DNA of 64,000 nucleotides from Paenibacillus lycopersici (GCF_010119935.1 NZ_CP048209.1:5311501-5375500); one strand, 5' to 3'. Shown: positions 1 through 10,474, counted from the stretch's first letter. Notes: a model not told the origin generated them from the letters alone. Translations and numbers: made by a program.

Positions 1-3000
1 GTACCGACCGCGCCCTTCGCCAGCTTCGCGCGTTCAACCGCGCCGTCGCTCAGCGCTGCCGCGCCGACCGCGCCCTTCGCCAGCTTCGCGCTCACGACCG
101 CTCCGTCGCCGAGCGCTTCCGTACCGACCGCGGCTTTGGCCAGCTTCGCGCGTACTACCGCGCCGTCGCTCAGCGCGATGGCGTCTACCGCGCCCTTCGC
201 CAGCTTCGCGCTGACGACCGCTCCGTCGCCGAGCGCCTCCGTGCCTACCGCGCCGCTCGCCAGATGCGCCGCGTTGACCGCGCCGCTGCCCAGCGCTTTC
301 GATCCGACCGCGCCGCTCGCCAGCTTCGCGCTCACGACCGATCCGTCGCCAAGCGCTTCCGTGCCGACGGCGCCGTTCGCCAGCTTCGTCCGCTCGACTG
401 CGCCATCGCCGAGCGCTGCCGCGCCGACCGCTTTGTTCGCCAGTTTCGCGCCGACGACTGCGCCGTCATGAAGCGCCGCCGTGTCCACCGCGCCGTTCGC
501 CAGCTTCGCGCTTTCCACGGCTCCGTCCGCCAAGGCCGCCGAGCCGACCGCCCCGTTCGCCAGCTTCGCGCTCCCGACCGCGCCTTCGGCAATCGCGTCG
601 CCGTTCACGCTGCCGGCGATCAGATGCGAGCTTGCAACGGAACGCGCCGCGATTTTGCCGAGCGTTACCGCGCCCGGCTGCAGCTGCGCTTCGCCGACCG
701 CGCCTGCGGAGAGCGCCTCGCTGCCGACCGCCCCGTTAGCCAGATGCGCGGAACCGACGGCGCCGTTCGCCAGCAGCTCGCCGCCGATGGAGCTGCGTTT
801 GATTTTGCTGCCGTGGATGATGCCGTCCGGCGCTTTCTCGAACGTATAGAATTCCGCGGCCAGATGCGCCTGGGAGATCGATCCTTTGCGGATATGGTAG
901 CCTTGAATCGCTTCGGCTTTGAGATGTTTGCCCGCGATTGTCTCCAGCTGGATATGATCGCCGCTCACCGACAGATTCCCCAGCTTCGAGCTCGTTACGG
1001 CCTCGTCGCAGAGCTGCTCCGTATCGACCGAGTCGCCGGCCAGATGCAGCCGCAGCACGCTGTCGGCCTTCAGATGCATGCTGCTTACCGAGCTCTCGGC
1101 CAGATGGTTCGCATCCACCGCGGCCGCCGCGATATGCTGCCCGTGCACCGCCGACGCCGCAATCGTGCGCGAACCGACGGATTCGTTCTGCAAATGGAAG
1201 CCCGCAATGCTGCCCTCGGCGATTTTCTCCTCGGTGACCGAATCGTTGCCCAGATGAATATCCCGGATGCTCTCGAGCGACAGATGCGCGCCGAAAATCG
1301 ACTGCTCCGCCAAATGCCGGCTGCCGACCGATTCGTTGGCCAGATGGCCGCCGTTCACGGCGCCCGGCGCGATTTTATCGCCGGTTACAGCCCCTTGCCC
1401 GATCGCTCCGCCGATGACCGAGCCTGCCGCCAGATGGCGGTCGCTTACGGCGCCCGGCGCCAGGTGCCGGCCTTCGATGGATTGCTGCGCGATGTGCCGC
1501 GCGCCGAGCACGCCGTCCGCGATTTGTTCGCCCGCGACAGAGCCGTTCGCCAGCTTCGATGTCGTTACGCTGCCGTCGGCCAGCTTCTCGGAGGTTACCG
1601 ACCAGTCCGTCAGCTTATCGGTCGATACGCTCTCCGGCGACAGCTTGAGCGAGTTCACCACATGATCCGCCAAATGATGCGCGTAGACCGCGCCCGCCGC
1701 GAGATGACGCTCCGTGACCGCGCCGCTCGCCAGCTTGACGGATTTGACCGCGCCGTCTTGGATGGCGCTCGTTTCGATCGCCGCTTTGCGGATATGGACG
1801 GCATCGATCACGCCTGGCTGCAGATGGTCGGCGTTGATCGATTCCGGCGAGATAGACTCCTCCGTTACCGCTCCGGCCGAGAGGTGAAAGGCGCGGATCG
1901 CTTCGGGAGCGATCTTGTCGAACGTAATCGACTCGTCGGCCACATGCTTCGTCAGCACCGACTGTTCCGCCAGCTTAGCGCTGCTTACGCTGCCTTCCGC
2001 GAGCTTCTGCTCGACGACCGCGGCATCCTGCAGCTGAGCGCGCCCGACCGATGCGCTGCTGATATGCGCTTCCTGGATGGCGTTCGCGGCGATTTTCCGG
2101 CCGGTGACGGCGCTGTCGGCCACGTGGGCGTTCAGGACGCTGCCGTCGATCAGCTGTTTGGAGCCGACCGCATTCTCGGTCAGATGCCGCTCTTCGATGC
2201 TGTCGTTCACGATCTTGTCGCCGCTGATGCTGAAGCGGCTTACATGCTTGCCTTGCACCGCATCGTCGGACAGCTTCGCCGCGGTAATGCTCTTGTCGGC
2301 GATCTTGGACGACGTGACGGCATGATCGACCAGCTTGATCGTCGAGATCGACAGGTCGGCGATCTTCGCCGTCGAGACCGATTGATCCTGCAAATGGTCG
2401 GTCGCGATTTCAGCGGCCGCGACGTGCCGGGCCTTTACGGCTCCCTCTTGCAGTTCCCGCGATCCGACCGCTTCCTGCGCGATCGCTTCGGACGTGACGG
2501 CCTCGGCCTGCAGCTCCCTTGCTCCGATCGCGCCCTTTGCCAGATGGCTGGACGCGATTTCGCCCGGTGCGATGTGCTTTCCCAGCAATGCCCCCGGCGC
2601 CACGTGCTCGGCGAGGAGAAGCCCCGGCTGCAAATGGTCGGACTCGATGGCGCCAAGACCGATTTTCTCGCTTGTGACCGCCCCGTCGCGCAGCTTGGAA
2701 CGCGTTACCGAGCCTTCGGCCAGCTTCGAGGTGCTCACCGCTTCGTTCGCGATGCTTTCCGTGCGGACGGCGGCGCTTTTCAGCTTGGAGGTCGTAACGG
2801 ATTGATCGTCGAGCAGCTCCGTTGTCACGATCAGCTGCTTCAAATGCTTCGCTTCGATCGAGCCTTCCGCCAGCTTATCGGCGCTGATCGTCCGGTCCGC
2901 CAGCTTTTCCGACGTAATGCTGCTGTCGCGCAGCTTCTCGCCGGTAACGGAACGGTCGCGTATTTTGGCGCCGGAAATCGCGTTCTTCGCCAAATGCTCG

Positions 3001-3713
3001 CCCGTAATGGATTCCGGAGCGATTTTGGACGCGACGATGGCGTGCTCGGAGATATGAATGCTCTCCACGGCAAAATCCGCAATCGATTGCGGCTTCACCG
3101 CGCCTGGCTTAATGCGGTTCGTATCGACGGCGCCGAATGCGATCTTCTCGGTCGTTACCGCATCGTCCGCGATATCGTCGGTATGCACGAAGGCAAGCGG
3201 CGCATTCGGCATGCGGCGCTCTTCAATGAATGCTTCCTGTGTAATCGTTTCCGGCTGCTCCAATGCTTCTGCTTCCGGTTGTTCCTGTGAAGGAACCGCT
3301 TGAACGGCTTCCGCTAGTGGAGCCGCAGCTTCCTCTTGCTCAAGCGCCGCGGGCACCGACGGCGGCAGCTCTGTCTGTCCCGGCTGCTCGACGGCAGCCG
3401 TGCTGACGAACGTCAAGGACGGCTGTTCCTCCGTCTGCCCAAGGACGGGATTCGTCTCTTCCAGCCGCGTCAATTCCGGCTTCGCTTCCTCTGCCTTCGC
3501 CTCGACAACCGGGGTTGCGGCTTCCGACGCCGGAGGCTCCAGCACCGGGGAAGCTGCGTTGACCTGGACGGTGCGTTTCTCCTCGCTTTTGTCCGCCGCC
3601 GGTTTCTTCTTCTTCAGTTCCTCGAGCCATTTCAACTCCGAAGCATTCGGATTATCCACATAAAATAACGGCTTCCGCCCTTTCGGGCTTTTTCCCTTGC
3701 TGCTCTTCGCCAT
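1..3713 (-). CDS. Giant decapeptide-repeat protein, probable spore-surface component (C-terminus beyond window)
   Basis: The minus-strand frame stays open from ATG at 3713 to the left edge, at least 1237 residues, with no stop in the window. The start has an AAGGAGAG ribosome site five bases upstream. Residues 1 to about 170 are lysine-rich and then a Glu/Pro/Ala-rich linker. From about residue 172 to the edge there are at least 100 decapeptides of the form [SA][VI]xxxx[LI]xxG, for example SVTSEKLADG, GAVVSAKLAK and AVGTEALGDG, visible as a 30/60-bp DNA period. Copies near the left edge are almost identical, while those nearer the N-terminus are diverged. A sigma-K promoter match lies just upstream, which suggests mother-cell expression in late sporulation. 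No signal peptide is seen. Similar decapeptide proteins are known to me in Paenibacillus as WIAG-tail proteins, but the diagnostic tail would lie outside the window. The coding assignment is secure; the spore role is inferred. Confidence 0.9.
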   Translation of the reverse strand, partial: MAKSSKGKSPKGRKPLFYVDNPNASELKWLEELKKKKPAADKSEEKRTVQVNAASPVLEPPASEAATPVVEAKAEEAKPELTRLEETNPVLGQTEEQPSLTFVSTAAVEQPGQTELPPSVPAALEQEEAAAPLAEAVQAVPSQEQPEAEALEQPETITQEAFIEERRMPNAPLAFVHTDDIADDAVTTEKIAFGAVDTNRIKPGAVKPQSIADFAVESIHISEHAIVASKIAPESITGEHLAKNAISGAKIRDRSVTGEKLRDSSITSEKLADRTISADKLAEGSIEAKHLKQLIVTTELLDDQSVTTSKLKSAAVRTESIANEAVSTSKLAEGSVTRSKLRDGAVTSEKIGLGAIESDHLQPGLLLAEHVAPGALLGKHIAPGEIASSHLAKGAIGARELQAEAVTSEAIAQEAVGSRELQEGAVKARHVAAAEIATDHLQDQSVSTAKIADLSISTIKLVDHAVTSSKIADKSITAAKLSDDAVQGKHVSRFSISGDKIVNDSIEERHLTENAVGSKQLIDGSVLNAHVADSAVTGRKIAANAIQEAHISSASVGRAQLQDAAVVEQKLAEGSVSSAKLAEQSVLTKHVADESITFDKIAPEAIRAFHLSAGAVTEESISPESINADHLQPGVIDAVHIRKAAIETSAIQDGAVKSVKLASGAVTERHLAAGAVYAHHLADHVVNSLKLSPESVSTDKLTDWSVTSEKLADGSVTTSKLANGSVAGEQIADGVLGARHIAQQSIEGRHLAPGAVSDRHLAAGSVIGGAIGQGAVTGDKIAPGAVNGGHLANESVGSRHLAEQSIFGAHLSLESIRDIHLGNDSVTEEKIAEGSIAGFHLQNESVGSRTIAASAVHGQHIAAAAVDANHLAESSVSSMHLKADSVLRLHLAGDSVDTEQLCDEAVTSSKLGNLSVSGDHIQLETIAGKHLKAEAIQGYHIRKGSISQAHLAAEFYTFEKAPDGIIHGSKIKRSSIGGELLANGAVGSAHLANGAVGSEALSAGAVGEAQLQPGAVTLGKIAARSVASSHLIAGSVNGDAIAEGAVGSAKLANGAVGSAALADGAVESAKLANGAVDTAALHDGAVVGAKLANKAVGAAALGDGAVERTKLANGAVGTEALGDGSVVSAKLASGAVGSKALGSGAVNAAHLASGAVGTEALGDGAVVSAKLAKGAVDAIALSDGAVVRAKLAKAAVGTEALGDGAVVSAKLAKGAVGAAALSDGAVERAKLAKGAVG

Positions 3714-3747
3714 AGCCCTCTCCTTCTTCCACCTCAATTGTCATAGG

Positions 3748-3775
3748 TATCATATGCATTCACCCATGGGCAGGT
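3748..3775 (-). promoter_or_regulatory. Sigma-K-type promoter for the decapeptide-repeat gene
   Basis: Read on the minus strand, ACC (3773-3775) is followed by exactly 16 bases and then CATATGATA (3748-3756). This fits the sigma-K consensus mACm-N16-CATAnnnTA. The predicted start of transcription lies about 25 bases before the ATG at 3713. The match is seen in the sequence; its use during sporulation is inferred. Confidence 0.65.
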
Positions 3776-3801
3776 CACATGGCGAAAATCAAATTGTATG
3801 T

Positions 3802-3840
3802 AAAAACTGCTCCCGTAATGGAAGCAGTTCCTTTTTACAT
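3802..3840 (-). terminator. Intrinsic terminator of the MucBP/PKD gene
   Basis: An imperfect hairpin, AACTGCTTCC with GGAGCAGTT around an ATTACG loop on the minus strand, is followed by TTTTT. It lies 47 bases past the stop of the large surface-protein gene. T-tracts on both sides make it possibly bidirectional. Confidence 0.75.
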
Positions 3841-3886
3841 CGGCCATTCCAGGCGCAAACCGCGAGAATGCGCCCGGAATAACCCG

Positions 3887-6800
3887 TTATTGACGGCGAT
3901 GGACGCCTACGGTTTGCTGCATGTTGCTCGCGATGACAATCGTCGCCGTCGCAGCTTTCACGGTGCCGTTGCTGTAAGTCGCCTTGAACGCGAACGTCAG
4001 CGGACCGTCCGGCAGCTTCTCGAAATCCGTCTCCCACATCTCTCCGCTCCAGCTTGAACGGGACGGATCCGAGGCAGTCAGGCTGACGGTCCGGCCGTCC
4101 ATCGTCACCTTGACCGAGACCGCGTCGGTATCCGTCAGCGTGTCGGTCGTCGAAGCGCGGAGCAGAAACCGTTCTCCCGCCCAAAATACGCTGTACGCGC
4201 GCGGTTGATCGTCGCTGCCGCTCTCCTTCCGGTTGAACGCGATGCGGCGCTCGTCCCACAAGTCGGTATGCCGGACTTCGCCGGCGACCGCCAGCGGCAG
4301 AACGACGATGTCCTTCGATACCGCGACAGGCGGCGCCTTACCGTCGGAAATCGTCATCTTCGCTTTGTACGTACCGACCTTCGCACCGATAAACTGCGGT
4401 CCGGACGAGTTCGAATAAGGATCGGCAACCGTATACGCGTACGAAGCCGGAACGCCGTCCGGGTCCGTGATCGTATACGAAACGCTCAGCGCGTCATGAT
4501 CGGGATCGCCGACGGCATGCGTGAAGCGAATCGAATCGCCCTCGTACACCGGCTTAGGCTGCCAATCAAAATCGCCGGTCGGCGGCCGGTTCGTCTCGAT
4601 ATAGAAGAAACGCGGATCGCTGTAGCTGCTCCAATCGTAGCCGTCGAACACGCGGACAACGACATACATGTTCACGCGCTCCGGAAGGTCTGCGCCGGGC
4701 GTCCAATTCAAGGCATTTCCGTTCTTGACGCCGGAATCTTGTTCAAGCACGCCGCCATACCGGTACACCTTGACCTGGTACTTCGTTTCAGGATCATTAT
4801 CGGAATCCCCGTAATTCCACTTCATTACCGGTTTCGTTACCGTGAATTTATCCGGACGGTTCTGATCCGTACTGCTCGGTATATAGATCGAAGCGACAGG
4901 AATTCGATTCACGACATCAATCGCGTGAGAGACGGTATCGACCTGGCCCACATGGTCCTCTACCGTCTGCCGGAATTGAAATTTACCCATCGTACTGAAC
5001 GTTTTGGTCCAGGACGTCCGCGAATTGCTCGCCATCGTCTCCGAACCGTCGCTTAGGCTTTGAAGATAGTATTCATGCGGCAAATTATCTCTGGCCCCGT
5101 CCTCCTTGTCCCAAGCCGTGGAGTTAATGGTGACGGGATCCCCTCTATATGCGGTTGCCGGATTCGTAAACCCGGCATGCGGCGGCTCATCCGGCGAAGG
5201 CAGCGCGCCGATCGCGATCGTCTTCTCCAGAAAGTCCGACCAGGCGTTGTATTCATCCTTCACGGCAAGCCCGACCGTGTAGGTTCCAACCTCGGTTGGC
5301 GTAACGAGTTTCTGTTCGACGAATTTGCCCGACGGCGTCATATAGTAGAACTTCTTCTCGGTGATGCCCTTGGACTTGAGGTAATCAATGCCCGTCGCTT
5401 CCTTGGAATAGTTGGCCGCGCTCAAATACCGGTCCGGATCGCGGCTTCGATCGGTCCACTTCACGGTACGATCCACGTTCAGGCCAATGTCATAATCGAC
5501 GATCGGCGGCCGGTGTACGATAAGCGTACGAACCGCTTTGTTCGAAGGCTGGCGATAGGCGCCGAACTTGCTTGACGGATACAAGTAATCCGAATTCGGA
5601 TCGTCGACCGTTTTGTAGGACACATCGTACACGCCGACTTTATCCAGTTTGCCGAGCGGCGTCTTGTACGCGATCCCGTTGGAGGCGGACGGTCCGGATT
5701 TACCGTCGCCGGCATCCAGGAACTTCTCCTTGACCTTGGTATAGGTCCACTCGGTTAAATCCTTGATCATCGGATCTTTCTCGGTATCGTCATTCGTAAT
5801 CGTATAGATCATATCTTGACCGACCAGGGCCACGCCTTGCAGCTTCGACGTAATGCTGAGATCCTTCAAATCCGCATAGCTCATCGAAGTGAATTCAGTT
5901 CGCGGAATCTCGCTGAACGGGCCAAAGCTGCCATCCCCGAACGTGGCATCGGGATCGGTCGTATCGATAAGCGGAACACCATCGACGTAAACCTTGATTC
6001 GGTTATCCAACGCCGTAATTTTCACCGGATAGGCTTGATACATCTTAAAGGCGAACGGCACGGACTTGATAACCGTTCGATGCCCGCCTACGACTTTGAC
6101 CAGTTGGATCTTTTCTAAATTATGCTCGACGCGATACATGTTCGAATGATCCTGCGCGCCGAAGCTAAATCCTGAGAATACGCCCCCTCCAACCCCAAGA
6201 TTCATTTTCATTTTGTAGTTGATCATGATGTTTTTCAGATGCAGACTGCTATTCAAGAGCTGGTTCTGCGAACTTAATGCTTCATTTCTCGAAGTATGAT
6301 CTGCCGAGCTTATGAGGAAGGTTTGATTATATCTACTCTTGCCCGGCGTATATCCGGATTGTACGAACGCCACTTTCATCTTCCCGTCGTCTTGCAAGGA
6401 GAGCACAGCCGGTTGGGCTCCGGTTCGGGTAGTCGGATTTAATGCTGTGATAACCGTTTTATTCCCCGTAGTTAAATCTATCCGGCTAATGATGCTGCTT
6501 GTCGTAGAGCTTCTTTCCAAAATGATCAACCCGTCTGAATTATCGGCCAGATAGGCATCTATTGTGGTTCCGGCGACCGGTATATAGTTCCAGATCTGCG
6601 TTAACGATCCGTTACTATTCACCGTAAATCCTTTAAGGATGTTGCCGAGGTACCCGTATGCGATATTGGACGGAGTTACACCGTAAATCGAATTATAGGT
6701 TCCGCCTGTTAGCGTAAAGACCCGTCTTTGATCGGATGTTTGATATACTTTCCCCTGACCCGATACAACGTATTTACCGTCATAAGTCGGGTATAGCGGG

Positions 6801-9800
6801 TAGCTGGTTGACAGCATATCGTCCCGAAGGTCGCCAGTGGACGGAGACGCGCCGCTATATTCATTGGCGTCGGTAACAGGGTCGAACATGTAATAATTGT
6901 AATTCGAGTAAAAATGGAATCGCATTTTCAAGTCTGGTATAGAGGCAAGGCCTGCATAATTAAAAACGCTGCTTGTCGACGACCACATATTTCCATAGCT
7001 GATTGTTTTGGCTGGGGTATCCGTTCCCCAATCAAATAGTCTTTTCTCGCCAGAGGAATAACCGATACCTAAATAGGTTTGAGTATACATTACATCCCCA
7101 AAGGCACTTGGGAAATATTTTGACAAGATAAGGCTTGGTGTCGTATCCATTCTCTGGCCATTAATGTTTGCCTGATAGGAGACGGTCATAGGGACACCTG
7201 ACGGACTTATAAAACTAGATATTCTATATGTCGCTATTGAACTGCCTGACAACCCGTCATTGTATCCCAAGGCGTAGACAAGCTGGTTGATGGAATCCAC
7301 ACCGATAACCCGCACAACATTATCATGCATGGCTGCTAATGTTAATGTACCGGAGGCATCCACATGGTAGATTCTTGTCGTTTCGGAACCCCGGTCAGCC
7401 GTAAGCTCGTGTCTAGCGAAATATCCGCCGCCTAGATCCCAATCACTTCCGCTTATGTATGTGGCGGATATATCCGTGTAGTATGCATATTCATGCAAAT
7501 CGACCACAGATACATTTTTTGTTGGCGCTATACTTGTGCTGAATCTTCCGTAATCCGTAGGGGAATGGACAAGCGCTCCGGTTGCCGTATTATAATTCCA
7601 GCTGCTCCCCTTGGAAGCATTTTTAAAATCGCTGTTTTTCCAAACGCCCGCCGGATCAGTCAGCGAGCTGCCTTTCAACGGAATCGGCACGATTGGAGCC
7701 GGATTCCTGCTTTCCGTTGAAATATCGAATGCTACTGATGGTGCGTCATTGATAACTTCGAAATCAAATTCCCCGCTCGCTGTTTTTCCCCAGTCCTCTT
7801 TCAAATTGACGTAAAATTTGTAGTGTCCGACCCGTGTAGGCGTGAACGTAAACTCGTTCTTCGCATTCATGGTTATGGATACTGACGATTCCTCGGTGAA
7901 ATTCCCGTCATTGTCCTTGTCGTAGCGAAACGATACGCTATTCTGAACAAGCTTATCGCCATCCGGGGAGTAGGACTGATTCGCGAACGCAACGTTCGCC
8001 CCTCGTATACTCGGACTCGAATACTCCAGTACTGGAACCGGCGGCAAATCCGCTAACACGGTTAGCTCATGAACGCCTGGATTTAAGGATTTCAGTCCCA
8101 AAGAGTCGTAAACGTCAAGCTTGATCGTCTCCTTCCCCGGCGTTGCGTATACGTTCTTGACATTCGTCCATTCATCTCGCGTATGGTTGATCGTTCGCGC
8201 AGGAATCGGACTGTAACTGCGATCGCCTTTGAACGGTTCGCTGAGCGGTCTTCCTTGGACGACCCGATCCGGGCCATCGATGACAGCCACCGGATTCGGC
8301 GGCACAATTTCGATATAAGTGGATGCCGTTGCTACGGCTCCGAATGGATCTTTCATCGTTGCCGTAATCGTGTGATAGCCTGGACCATCCATCGGAATGT
8401 TCACATATTCCAAATAATGATCCTGCCCTTTGGACGGAATGGACTTAATCCAGCTGTCACCCGCTCCAAAATCAAACCCGTTAAAGGTGATCGTATCGCC
8501 GTCCGGATCATTCGGTGTCGGAATCGTTGGATCCTGAATGACGACCAGATTAAGAATCGATCCCTCCGTGATCCTATGCAGCGGAACTTTAGGATTGCCG
8601 GGATCCACGAAGCCGATCTGGAACGTCGGCGGGTGATTGTTCGCCGGCCCCGTAATTTCGAGCGTTTTCGGGCCGATCCAAGGCGACTCTCCGCATGATG
8701 TCGTGATCTTCATGTAGACGTTCTGGACGCCGATACCGAGAAGACTCGGATAGCCCGGATAGGTAAACGAAGTATCCCCGTACTGATTGGTCATGGTGCT
8801 GCTTGTCCAGACAAGTCCGTCCCGTTCGATCTTCCACAGATGCGAGGTATAGGCGCAGCCGTTTAGCTTGAAATCTTTGGGATGGAACTTGAACGGATCT
8901 TTGTAAGCGATCTTGCCTGGGGTAACGTCGAAGTCGCCTGTGAAATTAGAAGGTCCGGGCTTCGCCTTGTAGTAGTGATAGAGGTACACGGTGTCCGTGA
9001 AAGGCGGTATCTTGTACTGGCCAAGCGCGTATTCACCGGATAGGATGGTGCCGCTTGGTGTGACACCGCTAGTCGATTTCTTATAGCCGCCGTAGGTATA
9101 GCCGTCGGCATCGTCATGGGCAAAATCGGCGGAAGCATAGGTTTGCCCGGCCTTGAGCGTCTGCTGCTTATCATGCAAACCGCCAACCCCGTCGAGGCTA
9201 TGACCTTCTTCATCGAAGTGCCTGATCAGAATTGTGCCGTCGCCGCTCGATTTAAGCGCATCATAGTAATAGTACAGGTACACCGTGTCGCCAAAAGGCG
9301 GCTGGGTGTACGTACCGAGGTTATATTCGCCGGCCGTGACGGATCCGCTCGGCAGGCTGCCGTTGGTTGATTTCTTATAGCCGCTATAGGCGTACCCGCT
9401 GGTTGGGTTATCTTTCGTCGCGTGATTAAAGGAGTAGGATTGACCTGCTTTGAGCGGTTCCTCTCGATCATTCAGTCCTGCGACGCCGTTGAGACTTTTG
9501 CCTGCCATATCGAAGTGCTTGATGATGATTTTGCCGTCTTTGTTTCCGACAGGAGTATCTTTCTCATAGTAGTAATTCACTTTATAGGTATCAAATGATC
9601 CGTCATACGAAAATGATGGTGTACCCAATGTAAAAGAAGCATATTGCGGATCGCTGCCATCGGCGGTCTTCTTGTACTTCCCTGCGTACGTATAGCCAGG
9701 AATGACAGGTGGTGCAGGCGGGTAGGATTGACCAACAACCATATCGCCTGACTTGCTCGATGATAAGCTATCCAAAGGGTCGCCTGACGTTGAATAGCTA

Positions 9801-10426
9801 TGAACTTCATAATAGCCATTCAGTGTGAACTCGAACAAAATCGGATAATAATAGCGTAAACCTTTGACATTACTACTGCATCCCGAGCATGGATCAGAAG
9901 CAGAGTCTTCCCTAATATTAAAAACGTTTGTCGATTCCAGTTTCCCTGCAAGCGAAACATCGAAAGTAACCGAGCTTGTTCCCAGTCCAGATGGTGTCCC
10001 TTTATAAGGCCCACCTGTTATAGTGGAAAAATAAAGCTGGTATAAACTATAATCATCCGTATTCCTGGAACCATTAAAATACTCTCCATATTTGCTCGAA
10101 GGGATAAACAGTTTGACATCCAAGCTTTTAACCGTTCGTCCTGGAAAAGAGAACGAGTAGGCGTGACTCAGATCACTGGTGCCTATGAGATCACCTGGCC
10201 CCTTCGTTACCCATTTACCGCTTGAATCACTCCAAATATCGTAACTCATAAAGCCAACCGCATACCGCTTTAATGGATCGCCTGCAGTGTCTTTATAAGG
10301 ATTAATGGCAGTGTTTCCAAAATCCAAGGAATCGGCACTTGCACTGAATAATCCAAAGAAAGGAGCCATCACTGATAGCAATACTGCCCCCAGCAATGAA
10401 ATGGCTATTGATTTTCTACGTTTCAT
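3887..10426 (-). CDS. Very large secreted surface protein with MucBP-like and PKD-type domains
   Basis: The 2179-residue protein begins with a Sec signal peptide (MKRRKSIAISLLGAV..., cleavage near ASA-DS at about residue 31). Around residues 200-490 there are three related MucBP-like modules, each with an H[FS]D/STSGDxLD start, a 'GYxYxGYKKS' core and a 'DTVYLYYYY' end. Several PKD/Ig-like stretches follow, recognisable by 'DPDGD', 'VSLTASD' and 'GxYxVxLxVxD' patterns. A central Gly/Ser/Tyr-rich region looks like a beta-propeller, and a LamG-like stretch contains 'IKVYVDGVPLIDT'. More Ig-like modules fill the C-terminal third. I see no LPXTG motif, SLH domain or transmembrane anchor, so it is secreted or non-covalently bound. 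It lies 48 bases downstream of the stalk-domain gene, probably as one operon. Bases about 6200-7600 are AT-richer than the rest, suggesting mosaic origin. The substrate is unknown; adhesion or matrix function is only inferred. Confidence 0.85.
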   Translation of the reverse strand: MKRRKSIAISLLGAVLLSVMAPFFGLFSASADSLDFGNTAINPYKDTAGDPLKRYAVGFMSYDIWSDSSGKWVTKGPGDLIGTSDLSHAYSFSFPGRTVKSLDVKLFIPSSKYGEYFNGSRNTDDYSLYQLYFSTITGGPYKGTPSGLGTSSVTFDVSLAGKLESTNVFNIREDSASDPCSGCSSNVKGLRYYYPILFEFTLNGYYEVHSYSTSGDPLDSLSSSKSGDMVVGQSYPPAPPVIPGYTYAGKYKKTADGSDPQYASFTLGTPSFSYDGSFDTYKVNYYYEKDTPVGNKDGKIIIKHFDMAGKSLNGVAGLNDREEPLKAGQSYSFNHATKDNPTSGYAYSGYKKSTNGSLPSGSVTAGEYNLGTYTQPPFGDTVYLYYYYDALKSSGDGTILIRHFDEEGHSLDGVGGLHDKQQTLKAGQTYASADFAHDDADGYTYGGYKKSTSGVTPSGTILSGEYALGQYKIPPFTDTVYLYHYYKAKPGPSNFTGDFDVTPGKIAYKDPFKFHPKDFKLNGCAYTSHLWKIERDGLVWTSSTMTNQYGDTSFTYPGYPSLLGIGVQNVYMKITTSCGESPWIGPKTLEITGPANNHPPTFQIGFVDPGNPKVPLHRITEGSILNLVVIQDPTIPTPNDPDGDTITFNGFDFGAGDSWIKSIPSKGQDHYLEYVNIPMDGPGYHTITATMKDPFGAVATASTYIEIVPPNPVAVIDGPDRVVQGRPLSEPFKGDRSYSPIPARTINHTRDEWTNVKNVYATPGKETIKLDVYDSLGLKSLNPGVHELTVLADLPPVPVLEYSSPSIRGANVAFANQSYSPDGDKLVQNSVSFRYDKDNDGNFTEESSVSITMNAKNEFTFTPTRVGHYKFYVNLKEDWGKTASGEFDFEVINDAPSVAFDISTESRNPAPIVPIPLKGSSLTDPAGVWKNSDFKNASKGSSWNYNTATGALVHSPTDYGRFSTSIAPTKNVSVVDLHEYAYYTDISATYISGSDWDLGGGYFARHELTADRGSETTRIYHVDASGTLTLAAMHDNVVRVIGVDSINQLVYALGYNDGLSGSSIATYRISSFISPSGVPMTVSYQANINGQRMDTTPSLILSKYFPSAFGDVMYTQTYLGIGYSSGEKRLFDWGTDTPAKTISYGNMWSSTSSVFNYAGLASIPDLKMRFHFYSNYNYYMFDPVTDANEYSGASPSTGDLRDDMLSTSYPLYPTYDGKYVVSGQGKVYQTSDQRRVFTLTGGTYNSIYGVTPSNIAYGYLGNILKGFTVNSNGSLTQIWNYIPVAGTTIDAYLADNSDGLIILERSSTTSSIISRIDLTTGNKTVITALNPTTRTGAQPAVLSLQDDGKMKVAFVQSGYTPGKSRYNQTFLISSADHTSRNEALSSQNQLLNSSLHLKNIMINYKMKMNLGVGGGVFSGFSFGAQDHSNMYRVEHNLEKIQLVKVVGGHRTVIKSVPFAFKMYQAYPVKITALDNRIKVYVDGVPLIDTTDPDATFGDGSFGPFSEIPRTEFTSMSYADLKDLSITSKLQGVALVGQDMIYTITNDDTEKDPMIKDLTEWTYTKVKEKFLDAGDGKSGPSASNGIAYKTPLGKLDKVGVYDVSYKTVDDPNSDYLYPSSKFGAYRQPSNKAVRTLIVHRPPIVDYDIGLNVDRTVKWTDRSRDPDRYLSAANYSKEATGIDYLKSKGITEKKFYYMTPSGKFVEQKLVTPTEVGTYTVGLAVKDEYNAWSDFLEKTIAIGALPSPDEPPHAGFTNPATAYRGDPVTINSTAWDKEDGARDNLPHEYYLQSLSDGSETMASNSRTSWTKTFSTMGKFQFRQTVEDHVGQVDTVSHAIDVVNRIPVASIYIPSSTDQNRPDKFTVTKPVMKWNYGDSDNDPETKYQVKVYRYGGVLEQDSGVKNGNALNWTPGADLPERVNMYVVVRVFDGYDWSSYSDPRFFYIETNRPPTGDFDWQPKPVYEGDSIRFTHAVGDPDHDALSVSYTITDPDGVPASYAYTVADPYSNSSGPQFIGAKVGTYKAKMTISDGKAPPVAVSKDIVVLPLAVAGEVRHTDLWDERRIAFNRKESGSDDQPRAYSVFWAGERFLLRASTTDTLTDTDAVSVKVTMDGRTVSLTASDPSRSSWSGEMWETDFEKLPDGPLTFAFKATYSNGTVKAATATIVIASNMQQTVGVHRRQ

Positions 10427-10474
10427 AGCACTACCTTCTTTCTAGTTGTGTGCTCATTCACGCGTAAATAATAG

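Noticed and set aside
264-3290. 1008-residue plus-strand open frame rich in Arg/Ala/Asp
   Set aside because: It is antisense to the decapeptide-repeat gene and stays open only because of the 30-bp codon period. The minus strand has the ribosome site, promoter and clear repeat pattern.
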